NCBI GenBank assembly: GCA_963746315.1
Contig: CAVVAR010000010.1
Span: 483,947 to 547,946 of the forward strand
Direction of reading: 5' to 3'
Origin: Ga0077555 sp963746315
GTDB taxonomy: Bacteria > Pseudomonadota > Alphaproteobacteria > Rhizobiales > Hyphomicrobiaceae
DNA length: 64,000 bases
Shown: positions 8,276 to 16,083 of the stretch, piece by piece
Layout: every line of letters starts with the position of its first letter
Position numbering within the stretch: the stretch's first letter is position 1
The notes under the pieces: generated by a model
Databases searched by the model: none
What the model saw: only the letters and a program-made list of their open reading frames with translations
Told to the model about the DNA's origin: nothing
Position numbers and translations under genes: made by a program

Positions 8276-9265
8276 TCAGCCCCGCACGCACCGCAAGAAA
8301 TGTCCTGCCTTGACGGACACTGGCGGCTCGGCTGTCGTGCAACGGGTCTCGGCGACGGGGCAGCGCGGGGCGAAGGCGCATCCAGGTGGAAGCTCGGCGA
8401 GGTCGGGCGGCGAACCCGGGATCGGATCGAGAGGCTCGCCACGGTGCTCGCCATGCACCGTCGAGCGCAGCAGGCCCTGCGTATAAGGATGCATGGGCCG
8501 CTCCATCAGCTCGGTCGCTGAGCCACTTTCGACAAAGCGCCCCGCATACATGACGGCCATACGGTCGGCCACCTCGCAGGCCACGCCGAGATCGTGCGTG
8601 ACAATGATCAGTGCCATGCCCAGATCACGCATCAGCTCGCGCATAAGCAGCAGGATCTGAATTTGAACTGTCGCGTCCAGCGCCGTCGTCGGCTCGTCGG
8701 CAAGCAACACGCGCGGGCGGCATGCAAGCGCCATGGCAATCATCGCGCGCTGGCGCAGCCCGCCCGATAGCTCGTGCGGATACGCGTCGAGCCGGCGGCG
8801 TGCCGAGGGCACCTGCACCAGCTCGAGCAGCTCGAGCGCCCGCTTGCGGCCCTGCGCCGACGAGACGCCGTCATGCGCGACGACCGACTCCGCGATCTGG
8901 ATGCCGACGGTGAACACCGGGTCCAGCGCCGTCATCGGCTCTTGGAAGATCATCGAAACGAGCCCGCCACGGATCCGCTGCAGCTGCCGCGGCGCCAGAG
9001 CCAGGACGTCCAGGCCATCGAGCACGACGCGCCCGCCAAGCCGCGCCGTTGGCGGCAACAAGCGCATCAGCGCGCGTAGCGTCACACTCTTGCCCGAGCC
9101 GGACTCGCCGAGGATGCAGAGCGCGTCTCCGGCGGCGACCTCGAACGACACCCCGTTGACGACAGGAATATCGAGATCGCGCGACACGAAACGCACGGTC
9201 AGATCCCGGACCTCGACCAACGGCGCCAAGGACCCAGGCACTGCGTCGCTTGTGGCTTTTTGCAT
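8276..9265 (-). CDS. Dipeptide/oligopeptide ABC transporter ATPase (DppD/OppD type)
   Basis: A 329-residue ABC ATPase powering the adjacent permease pair. Walker A is GESGSGKS, the Q-loop is IFQEPMTALDPV, the signature is LSGGLRQRAMIAMAL and Walker B is VLLADEPTTALDATVQ; an oligopeptide-transporter C-terminal extension carries the CAFAPRCPVAETRC cysteines. The frame is open upstream to 9349, but the ATG at 9265 is chosen because it lies seven bases after the stop of the previous ATPase gene. It is the last gene of the seven-gene minus-strand operon that begins with the amidase at 15728, and it ends convergently with glnT. It is paralogous to the ATPase at 57274-58293. Confidence 0.9.
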   Translation of the reverse strand: MQKATSDAVPGSLAPLVEVRDLTVRFVSRDLDIPVVNGVSFEVAAGDALCILGESGSGKSVTLRALMRLLPPTARLGGRVVLDGLDVLALAPRQLQRIRGGLVSMIFQEPMTALDPVFTVGIQIAESVVAHDGVSSAQGRKRALELLELVQVPSARRRLDAYPHELSGGLRQRAMIAMALACRPRVLLADEPTTALDATVQIQILLLMRELMRDLGMALIIVTHDLGVACEVADRMAVMYAGRFVESGSATELMERPMHPYTQGLLRSTVHGEHRGEPLDPIPGSPPDLAELPPGCAFAPRCPVAETRCTTAEPPVSVKAGHFLRCVRG

Positions 9266-9272
9266 CGAGGTC

Positions 9273-10379
9273 TCACAAAGAGGTCTGAGCTGGGGCAATC
9301 GCAGCGGCGGCGCTGTGTCCCGAGCCGGCCGCACGCGCGTGGCAGGCAACCACGTGCGCTGCCCCGCCCGCAGCCTGCAGCGGCGGCTCCTTGAGGGCGC
9401 ACACGTCCTCAGCGAGATGACAGCGCGTCCGGAAGCGGCAGCCCGACGGAGGGTTCACGGGATTGGGTGGATCGCCCGTCAGCGGCGGCACCGTGATGCG
9501 GTTGCGCGGGCTCATCGACAGACGCGATGACAGCAGGCCGGCCGTATAGGGATGCTGCGGGTTTGTGTAGAGCGCATCGACGGGACCGACCTCGATCACC
9601 TTGCCGAGATACATCACCAGCACGCGGTCGCTGACATGCTGGACTACGTTGAGGTCGTGCGAGATGAAGATGTAGGTCAGCGCCAGTCGCCGTTTGAGCT
9701 CCTGCAGCAGGTTGAGCACCTGCGCCTCGACGGATTTGTCGAGCGCCGAGACAGCCTCGTCGAGAATGACGAGACGCGGCTCGAGCGCCAATGCCCGTGC
9801 AATGTTGACGCGTTGTCGCTGCCCGCCGGAGAGCTCATGCGGATAGCGCTCCGCAAACATCTCCGGGCTCATACCCACGAGGTCGAGCACCGACGCCGCG
9901 CGCTCGTCGGCCTGCCGGCGCGCAATGCCATTCGCCTTCAGGCCGAATGTGATCGTGTCCTTGATCGTGAGACGCGGATTGAGCGAGGCATAGCTGTCCT
10001 GAAACACCATCTGCACCTGCCGTCGCATCTCGCGCAGCGTCAGGCCTCGGGGCCCGCCGATCGCATCACCGTCGAGAATCACAGTTCCCGCATCGGGCTC
10101 GATCAACCGGATCAGCAGCCGGGCTGTCGTTGACTTACCGCAGCCCGATTCCCCGACCACGCCTAGGGTCTCGCCTTTCGCCAACTCGAAGCTGACACCG
10201 TCGACCGCCTTGACGAACGTCGGCGCGCCGCCGAGCAGGCCGCCGCCGATCGGGAAATGCTTCCGCAGCCCCTCCACAATCAGCAGCGGCTGGGCTGGAC
10301 CGCCGCGATCGCGCGGTTCGCCCCTCACCTCGCCGGCTGTCCTCGTGGATGCTGCGCTGTCGCTCATGCGGATGCTCAT
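9273..10379 (-). CDS. Dipeptide/oligopeptide ABC transporter ATPase (DppF/OppF type)
   Basis: A 368-residue ABC ATPase, partner of the preceding-entry DppD-like subunit. Walker A is GESGCGKS, Q-loop MVFQDSYASLNPR, signature LSGGQRQRVNIARAL. The Walker B/D-loop reads ILDEAVSALDKSVEAQ, where most family members, including the one at 30178-31200, have DEPVSALDVSIQAQ; this unusual Ala-for-Pro and KSVE variant is shared only with the ATPase at 56227-57255. The ATG at 10379 overlaps the permease stop by four bases (ATGA). A C-terminal RCHLAEDVC segment is typical of oligopeptide transporters, and the last 25 residues are Ala-rich tail. Confidence 0.9.
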   Translation of the reverse strand: MSIRMSDSAASTRTAGEVRGEPRDRGGPAQPLLIVEGLRKHFPIGGGLLGGAPTFVKAVDGVSFELAKGETLGVVGESGCGKSTTARLLIRLIEPDAGTVILDGDAIGGPRGLTLREMRRQVQMVFQDSYASLNPRLTIKDTITFGLKANGIARRQADERAASVLDLVGMSPEMFAERYPHELSGGQRQRVNIARALALEPRLVILDEAVSALDKSVEAQVLNLLQELKRRLALTYIFISHDLNVVQHVSDRVLVMYLGKVIEVGPVDALYTNPQHPYTAGLLSSRLSMSPRNRITVPPLTGDPPNPVNPPSGCRFRTRCHLAEDVCALKEPPLQAAGGAAHVVACHARAAGSGHSAAAAIAPAQTSL

Positions 10380-11281
10380 ACCTTCACGTCCATCGATTCC
10401 CGCAGCGCGTCACTGATCAGGTTCGAGCTCATCGAGACGACGAAGATCATGATGCCCGGAAGGATAGCGTTCATCGGAGCGACATAGATCGACTGCCGCA
10501 GCGTGTTGAGCATAAGGCCCCACTCGGCGAGTGGCGGTACGACGCCCAGTCCCAGAAAGCTCAGACCCGAGGCGATCACGATCGAGACGCTGATCATGCT
10601 CGAGGCGTAGATCAGGATCGGCCCCGTGACGTTGCTGAGTACGTGCCCGAGCACGATCCGCCAGCCGGCAGCACCCGTCGCTCGAGCCGCCTCCACGTAG
10701 TCCTGATTGCGCACCTGCGTCGTTACACTTTCCGCCACTCGCGCCAGTGGCGGCGTGAATACGAGGGTAAGCGAAACGAGGCTGTTGACGAGACCGGCGC
10801 CCAGCACTCCCGATATCGCCACGGCAAGCAGCACCGACGGGAAGGCGTAGAACACATCCGTGACGCGCATGATTGCCATGTTGACGGCGCCCCCGCAGTA
10901 GCCGGCAAGGATGCCGAGGAAGCCACCGATCACTGTCGCGAGGACAACCGGCGCAAAGCCCATGAACAGAGACATACGACCGCCGTAGATGAGCCGGGTC
11001 AGCAGGTCGCGTCCCAGCTCGTCCGTGCCGAGCCAGTGGCGCGCATCACCAATGGGCAGCAGCCGCCGCGTCATGCTTGTGCGGTAGGGATCGTAGGGCG
11101 TGATATAGGGGGCAAAAATAGCCGCCAGCAGGATCGCGAGCAGGATCACCCCGCAGACCATCGCCACCGGATCGCGAGACAGGCGCCGCCAGGCGGTATG
11201 CCAGAAGCTGCGCGAGGCCGGGCGACGCCCCTTGCGCGCCGTCGCCGCGACGCTGGGTCCGGCCGTTGTTGCTGTGGTCAT
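10376..11281 (-). CDS. Dipeptide-type ABC transporter permease (DppC type)
   Basis: A 301-residue inner-membrane permease. The order of elements is a cytoplasmic N-terminus, a first membrane helix (about residues 40-60), the DppC hallmark LGTDELGRDLLTRLIYGGRMS, then five further helices with the EAA loop (EAARATGAAGWRIVLGHVL) that contacts the ATPase. It lies 28 bases downstream of the DppB-like gene and overlaps the DppF-like gene by four bases. It is clearly paralogous to the permease at 59993-60916: both contain the segments LGTDELGRD-LTRL-YGGR and WGLMLNTLRQSIYVAP, and the DNA near 10500 and 60120 is almost identical over two dozen bases. Confidence 0.9.
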   Translation of the reverse strand: MTTATTAGPSVAATARKGRRPASRSFWHTAWRRLSRDPVAMVCGVILLAILLAAIFAPYITPYDPYRTSMTRRLLPIGDARHWLGTDELGRDLLTRLIYGGRMSLFMGFAPVVLATVIGGFLGILAGYCGGAVNMAIMRVTDVFYAFPSVLLAVAISGVLGAGLVNSLVSLTLVFTPPLARVAESVTTQVRNQDYVEAARATGAAGWRIVLGHVLSNVTGPILIYASSMISVSIVIASGLSFLGLGVVPPLAEWGLMLNTLRQSIYVAPMNAILPGIMIFVVSMSSNLISDALRESMDVKV

Positions 11282-11309
11282 CCTAGCCAGCCTTTTTTCT
11301 TATTGGTGC

Positions 11310-12263
11310 TCACGTCCGCTTGATCCGGGGATCGAAGGCCGATTGGGCGAGATCGACGACGAGGTTGATCGTGACGAAGAACATCGACAAGACCAGGATC
11401 GTGCCTTGCAGGATCGGCAGGTCGCGCTGGAAAATCGCATTGTTCAGGAGAAACCCGGTCCCCGGCCAGGCAAAGACCGTCTCGACGAGTATCGAGCCGC
11501 CGAGCAGTTGCGCCAGCTGCAGTCCCATGATCGCCAGCACGGTCGGCGCCGCGTTCTTGGCCACGTGCAGGAACACGCGCCCTGGCCCGAGCCCTTTCGC
11601 ATAGAGCGTCTGGACGAAATCCTGCTTTAGTACCTCGATCACCGTCCCCCTGACCGAGCGCGCAATGATGCCGGCCGGGATGACCGACATGGCGCAGGCC
11701 GGCAGAACGAGGTGGCGGAGGCTCTTCCAGTCGAGCGCGAACGTCTGCGAGCCCTTCGCGCCCATTCCCATCGCCGGCAGCACACCGAGGTTGACCGCAA
11801 AGATCACGATCAACACCATGCCGAGCCAATAATGCGGAACGCTGACGCCCGTCACGGAGAGCGATGTGACCGCTCGATCGACCCACGAGCCGGACGTGTA
11901 TCCCGCGATAAGGCCGAGCGTAACGCCTAGGCCGAACCCCAGGACGACGGCGGCGGCAGCGAGAATTAGAGTATTGACGACGGCGGGCGCCACCTCGCTC
12001 AGCACCGGACGGCGCGTCATGATGGAAACGCCGAAATCGCCATGCGCCGCTCGCCAGACCCAGTTGAGATACTGAATGGGCAGAGGCTGGTCGAATCCGT
12101 AAGCCGCTTTCAGCTGCGCCACGACCTCGGTCGAGGCACCTTCGGGAATCACCGCGCTCAGCGGGTCCCCAGGAGCGAGGTGAATAAGCCCGAAACAAAC
12201 AATCGATACGCCGATCGCAATCGGCAGCGTGTAGAGCACGCGGTGGAGAAGATAGAGCAGCAC
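11310..12263 (-). CDS. Dipeptide-type ABC transporter permease (DppB type)
   Basis: A 317-residue inner-membrane permease with six predicted helices: the N-terminal LYLLHRVLYTLPIAIGVSIV helix, the periplasmic APGDPLSAVIPEGAS region, and the EAA loop near KQDFVQTLYAKGLGPGRVFL. I chose the GTG at 12263 over the ATG at 12299 because ggaggtgacg, a strong ribosome binding site, lies just before it and the helix then starts at residue 2. It forms the membrane channel with the DppC-like protein downstream. A paralogue lies at 60945-61895 (shared GSILVETVFAWPGTG-LLNNAIF-RD-P segments). Substrate unknown, but the operon context suggests an amide cleaved by the co-encoded amidase. Confidence 0.9.
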   Translation of the reverse strand: MLLYLLHRVLYTLPIAIGVSIVCFGLIHLAPGDPLSAVIPEGASTEVVAQLKAAYGFDQPLPIQYLNWVWRAAHGDFGVSIMTRRPVLSEVAPAVVNTLILAAAAVVLGFGLGVTLGLIAGYTSGSWVDRAVTSLSVTGVSVPHYWLGMVLIVIFAVNLGVLPAMGMGAKGSQTFALDWKSLRHLVLPACAMSVIPAGIIARSVRGTVIEVLKQDFVQTLYAKGLGPGRVFLHVAKNAAPTVLAIMGLQLAQLLGGSILVETVFAWPGTGFLLNNAIFQRDLPILQGTILVLSMFFVTINLVVDLAQSAFDPRIKRT

Positions 12264-12332
12264 GAGACCGTCACCTCCATCTGGACACGGGCCGCGCACC
12301 AGGCAAGACCTGATGCGCGGATTGAGCAGTCG

Positions 12333-13934
12333 TCACTCGACGATGTCGACGGGCGTCAGATCCTGCACCCAGCTCTGCGCCTGCACGAAGCCCTTGACCT
12401 TGGGCGACATGGCGCGCGGGTTGAGATCGTGCAGCATCCAGATCCACATGGCTTGGTCGACGATGTGGGTGTGCAGCTCGGCCAGCACCTTGTCCTGCTC
12501 CACCGGGTCGAACGCGAGCTTCGCCTTGGTCGCCAGCTCGTCGGCTTTCGGGTCGCTGTAGCGGCCCCAGTTGAAGCCGGTCGGCACCGGCCAGAACGAG
12601 GCTCCGGTCTTGATCAGTCCGATATCCGGATCCCAGAAGGCCCAGCTGTTGTTGATGCCGTGGCGGCCCTTGTTCTCCGGTGCCCAGGCTCCGAGCCGCC
12701 GCCGGCCGCGCAACGCCTCCCAATCCATGACGTCGAACTCCATGTCGATGCCGACGTCGCGGAAGTTCTCTTTGATCAGCTCGTTCATCGGCAGCGGCTG
12801 CATCTGACCCGAACCCGACGGCGAGATGATAATGCTGATTTTCACGGGGTTCTTTGGCCCGTAGCCGGCCTCGGCGAGCAGTCGCTTGGCTTCCTCCGGG
12901 TCGTAGCGCAGGTCGAACGTCGGATTACCGAACCAGGGATGACCCTTCGTGACCATGCCCTTCGCCGGCGTGGCGAGGCCGCCAAGCAGCTTGGCCATTC
13001 CCTCGCGATCAATTGCAAGGTTGGCTGCCTTGCGAACGCGAATATCGCGAAATGGCGAGTCCTCCAGAAAGCTCAGCTGATACGGCCAGATGTGCGGATA
13101 GGCGTTGGTGACGATCTGCATGCCCTGAGCCTTCAGGCGCGGGATCGCATCGGGCGGGGGCGCCTCCACCCAGTCGATCTGTCCCGAGAGCAGAGCTGCG
13201 ACACGTGTATTCGCGTCAGGCATCGGAAGGAGAACGAGCCGATCGCTCTTCGGAATACGCTTCGGATCCCAATAGCCTGCGTTCCGCACGAGCTCCGCCC
13301 GCTCCCGCGGCACCAGAGTCTCGAGCTTCCACGGTCCTGTTCCGGACGGCTTGTAGGCGAATTTCGCCCAGTCGCGCCCCAGTTCCTCCCAGCGCGCGGG
13401 GCTCGAAAAATAGATATTCGCGAGATTATAGGGGAGGACGGAGTCAGGCTGCTTGGTCTTGATCTCGACGGTGTAGTCGTCGACCTTCCGCCAGCTCGCA
13501 ATCGTGCCGTAGAACAACGAGCCCTGGATCGCTTGCGCCTGATCGAACTGCGGTGCGTCCCGCTTCATCAGCTTTTCGAAATTCCAAACGACCGCATCGG
13601 CAGAGAACGCCGAGCCGTCGTGAAACTTGACCCCGCGACGAAGCTTGAACGTCCAAAGCGTCTTGTCCGCCTCGTCGACGGCCCAGCTCTCGGCAAGCCC
13701 CGGCTTCAACACCGCAGCTTTCTCGTAGCTGGAGAGGTCCCAGTTCACGAGGCCGTCGTAGAGCGTGACGCCCATGAAGCGCAGGCCCTCGCCACCCTGG
13801 CTGGGCTGCCCTGTCGTCAGCGGCACGTCGCCAGCGGTCATCGCCACACGCAACACCTTCTCGGCCGCCACCGGCCCGGCCAGCAGCGGCAGAAGCAACG
13901 CGGCCACACTGCCCGCGGCCCGAATAGTTCTCAT
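12333..13934 (-). CDS. Periplasmic substrate-binding protein, SBP family 5 (dipeptide type)
   Basis: A 533-residue family 5 extracellular solute-binding protein that delivers the ligand to the DppBC-like permease. The ATG at 13934 gives a good Sec signal peptide (MRTIRAAGSVAALLLPLLAG with cleavage after AAG-PVAA), preceded by a gagg ribosome binding site; the frame is open another 22 codons upstream, without signal-like sequence. Family features include LRFMGVTLYDGLVNWD, WTFKLRRGVKFHDGSAFSAD and GTGPWKLETL. The C-terminus (MSPKVKGFVQAQSWVQDLTP) is nearly shared with the protein at 61911-63539, showing that the two are paralogues. The binding pocket specificity cannot be read from sequence. 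Confidence 0.9.
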   Translation of the reverse strand: MRTIRAAGSVAALLLPLLAGPVAAEKVLRVAMTAGDVPLTTGQPSQGGEGLRFMGVTLYDGLVNWDLSSYEKAAVLKPGLAESWAVDEADKTLWTFKLRRGVKFHDGSAFSADAVVWNFEKLMKRDAPQFDQAQAIQGSLFYGTIASWRKVDDYTVEIKTKQPDSVLPYNLANIYFSSPARWEELGRDWAKFAYKPSGTGPWKLETLVPRERAELVRNAGYWDPKRIPKSDRLVLLPMPDANTRVAALLSGQIDWVEAPPPDAIPRLKAQGMQIVTNAYPHIWPYQLSFLEDSPFRDIRVRKAANLAIDREGMAKLLGGLATPAKGMVTKGHPWFGNPTFDLRYDPEEAKRLLAEAGYGPKNPVKISIIISPSGSGQMQPLPMNELIKENFRDVGIDMEFDVMDWEALRGRRRLGAWAPENKGRHGINNSWAFWDPDIGLIKTGASFWPVPTGFNWGRYSDPKADELATKAKLAFDPVEQDKVLAELHTHIVDQAMWIWMLHDLNPRAMSPKVKGFVQAQSWVQDLTPVDIVE

Positions 13935-14044
13935 GCTCAAGCTCCTCGAACTTTTCAAAGTCGACTTCTGCTTTCCTGCCCCTGCAGCGCGACGGCTCAA
14001 CCGTCGTTCTCATTGGATTTGGGCCGGCCGCCGGATCGACCCCT

Positions 14045-14254
14045 TTAGGCCCCGACGTCTGGCATGAACTTGCGAGGATCGAACGTGTGCGCAGGCTCGT
14101 CGGCGCGATCGCGCCCCCGCGGAATGCGCCAGAGCATGGGCTCGATGTTCTGGTAGGCCTCGACGACCTCGTCGAGTCCGGCTGCGTCTAGCTCAAGGCC
14201 CGCAAACTTGACGAGCGTAGCAATCTCGTCGCGGGTAGCCGGCTTGCGTTCCAT
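14045..14254 (-). CDS. Small AtzG/GatC-like amidase partner protein
   Basis: A 69-residue protein read from the ATG at 14254, 16 bases downstream of the amidase stop and upstream of the binding-protein gene. It has two predicted helices (about residues 7-20 and 26-40) around LVKFAGLELDAAGLDEVVEAYQN, followed by a basic linker and a DEPAHTFDPRKF segment. This layout, a GL turn, an amphipathic helix and a C-terminal EPA motif, resembles GatC and the short AtzG/DUF4089 proteins that complex with amidases such as AtzE. Two other proteins in the window (17515-17718 and 59767-59985) share it. By analogy it may stabilise or complete the active site of the neighbouring amidase; this is inference. Confidence 0.75.
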   Translation of the reverse strand: MERKPATRDEIATLVKFAGLELDAAGLDEVVEAYQNIEPMLWRIPRGRDRADEPAHTFDPRKFMPDVGA

Positions 14255-14270
14255 GCTTCGGATTTTCCTT

Positions 14271-15728
14271 TCAGGCGAGGGAAGGCTTGCGAAGGTGCCA
14301 TTCGGTAACGCGCTGGTAGGCATCGCCGGCCCGGAGGACCCTCGCCTCGTCGAATGGCTTGCCCGCGATTTGCAGAGAGAGCGGAAGGCCTCCACTGGAG
14401 AAGCCGCACGGCACGCAGAGTGCGGGAATGCCGGCCAGGCTGAAGGGCATAGCGACGATCTGGCGCCGCTTGAAAAAATCGGGGCCATTCGGATCGGCGG
14501 ACTCGGCTGGGTTGAGCCAGCCAGCTGTCGCGAGGAGATCGAAGCGGGACAGCGTGGCGAGCAAGTCCGTCGTCAGCTTCGTCCGCCAGCGCATCGCCTG
14601 GATATAATCCTCGGCGCGGATGAGGCCGCCCGCGATGACGCGCGTGCGCAGCAGCTTGCCGAAATCCTGCGGACGCGCCTTCAGATCCTTCTCGTGCACG
14701 GCATAAAGCTCGCACATCGAGATGGTCGTCTTGCAGTCGATATAGTCCTGCAGCGGCGCCAGTCTGATCTCCTCGACGATGGCACCAAGCTCGCTCAGCT
14801 GGACCACGGCCTTGTCGACCGCTGCAGCGACCTCGGACGTTGCCGCCTCGTCGTACCAGTGGCGCACGAGACCGATCCTGAGCCCCTCGATCGATCCGGT
14901 AAGCGCCTTCGTATAGTCGGGAACCGGCTCGTCGATGCTGCCGGGATCGAGCCGATCGTAGCCTGCCGCCGCGCCGAGCATGATCGCGCAATCAGCAACC
15001 GTGCGCGTCATTGGTCCGCAATGGTCGAGCGAGTACGTGTTCGGATGCACGCCTCGCCGGCTAATCCGTCCGTAGGTGGGCTTCAGGCCGGAAAGTCCGC
15101 AGACCGCCGCTGGCCAGCGCACGGAGCCGCCCGTGTCTGTCCCGATCGCCGCGGGCACGAGCCGTCCGGCAACGGCAGCGGCAGAGCCCGACGATGATCC
15201 TCCCGGAAGATGGTCGAGGCTCCAGGGGTTGAGCGCGGGAGGAAACGGCAAATCCCACGACGGTCCGCCGAGCGCGAACTCGAACGTCGCCGTCTTGCCG
15301 AGAAGAACCCCGCCAGCGTTTTTCAGCAGCGTTGCGACATGCGCGTCGGCCGTCGGCACATTGTCGATGAGCAGCCGGGAGTGCGACGTCGATCGAATGC
15401 CCTTGGTCTCGACGTTGTCCTTGAGTGCAAATGGAATGCCGTCGAACGGGCCGAGCGGTGTGCCCTTTGCGTAGCGCTGCGCCGATAGCTCTGCCGCGGC
15501 CCGCGCCTCGCTCGCACACACTGTCAGGAAGGAATGCAGCTTGTGATCGACCTGATCGATCCGCGCCAGACAGTCCTCGACGAGATCAATCGGTGTCGCC
15601 GCCCCTGACGAGAAAAGCCGCACGGCTTCCGTGATCGGCACATCGCAAAGCGCGCCCTTCGTGCCAGGGGCTTCGTTTGCATCCATCACGCTTCTCGCAG
15701 ACTCATTCATGCCAGTGCTCGGCTCCAT
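14271..15728 (-). CDS. Amidase-signature hydrolase heading a Dpp-type transporter operon
   Basis: A 485-residue amidase-signature enzyme of the GatA/AtzE size class. Triad: Lys103 (ALKDN), cis-Ser178 (PGGSSSGS) and Ser202 (GTDTGGSVRWPA), 24 residues apart as required. The start at 15728 is chosen among several Met codons (others at 15710 and 15689) because a ggaga motif precedes it; the frame is open to 15890 without homology. It is the first gene of a seven-gene operon that continues with a GatC-like small protein, a periplasmic binding protein, two permeases and two ATPases, so it presumably hydrolyses the imported compound in the cytoplasm. It is paralogous to the amidase at 58367-59770: both share GPSWDLPFPPA/GPSFDLPWPPA-type and NPWSL-H-PGGSSSGS segments. 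Confidence 0.9.
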   Translation of the reverse strand: MEPSTGMNESARSVMDANEAPGTKGALCDVPITEAVRLFSSGAATPIDLVEDCLARIDQVDHKLHSFLTVCASEARAAAELSAQRYAKGTPLGPFDGIPFALKDNVETKGIRSTSHSRLLIDNVPTADAHVATLLKNAGGVLLGKTATFEFALGGPSWDLPFPPALNPWSLDHLPGGSSSGSAAAVAGRLVPAAIGTDTGGSVRWPAAVCGLSGLKPTYGRISRRGVHPNTYSLDHCGPMTRTVADCAIMLGAAAGYDRLDPGSIDEPVPDYTKALTGSIEGLRIGLVRHWYDEAATSEVAAAVDKAVVQLSELGAIVEEIRLAPLQDYIDCKTTISMCELYAVHEKDLKARPQDFGKLLRTRVIAGGLIRAEDYIQAMRWRTKLTTDLLATLSRFDLLATAGWLNPAESADPNGPDFFKRRQIVAMPFSLAGIPALCVPCGFSSGGLPLSLQIAGKPFDEARVLRAGDAYQRVTEWHLRKPSLA

Positions 15729-15863
15729 TTCGAATGCGTCTCCATGGCGATCCTTTCGCAGGAAGCGTGCCAGCTCGCGCCCAGGCCAGATGCGGACGCT
15801 GCTCAGAGCTGCAAAGCATTTGGAATAACTAGCTCTTCTTATTTTCCGCATCAAAAAGCAAAG

Positions 15864-15888
15864 GTGTGCCGCATCACTGCGGTCGCAC
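15864..15888 (+). other. Stem-loop in amidase leader
   Basis: An imperfect inverted repeat: gtgtgccgca pairs with tgcggtcgcac around a tcac loop, giving ten pairs (one G-T) with one bulged base. It sits 13 bases before a second, terminator-like hairpin, so the pair could form a transcription attenuator in the plus-strand leader. No function is shown. Confidence 0.45.
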
Positions 15889-15901
15889 ATTTATGCACGT
15901 G

Positions 15902-15928
15902 AAACGCGCAGCCATTTGCGCGTTTTTC
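15902..15928 (+). terminator. Terminator-like hairpin upstream of amidase operon
   Basis: A perfect nine-base stem (aaacgcgca with tgcgcgttt) around a gccatt loop, followed by further T residues on the plus strand, i.e. the form of a rho-independent terminator. There is no plus-strand gene upstream for about 7.7 kb, so it would act on a leader transcript or on antisense transcription rather than on a known gene end. Confidence 0.5.
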
Positions 15929-16083
15929 TGTCACCCCGATGTGTGATCGGGAAATTGGCGGGCCCTGCACGATCTAACAGCAGCCTCAGGCATTGTGCAT
16001 CGCCGCGGGAGGGCAATACGATCATGGCCCGACTTAGAGAGCGAGCGGCGCTAAGGGCTGTCGCGGAATGGAGCAATCTACTG

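Larger units (their letters stand above)
15729..16083 (+). promoter_or_regulatory. Divergent promoter region between two amidase operons
   Basis: This 355-base gap separates the minus-strand amidase start (15728) from the plus-strand amidase start (16084). It is visibly AT-richer than the surrounding genes around 15825-15865, where promoters would be expected for both directions. It contains two successive plus-strand stem-loops, listed separately, the second followed by a T tract. An alternative start for the plus-strand amidase (ATG at 16024, with ggaggg upstream) lies in this region, in which case the leader is shorter. Confidence 0.55.

Noticed and set aside
12042..14048. 668-codon plus-strand open frame opposite the binding protein and permease
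   Set aside because: Antisense to two clear minus-strand genes with signal peptide and membrane helices; Arg/His-rich composition typical of shadow frames.
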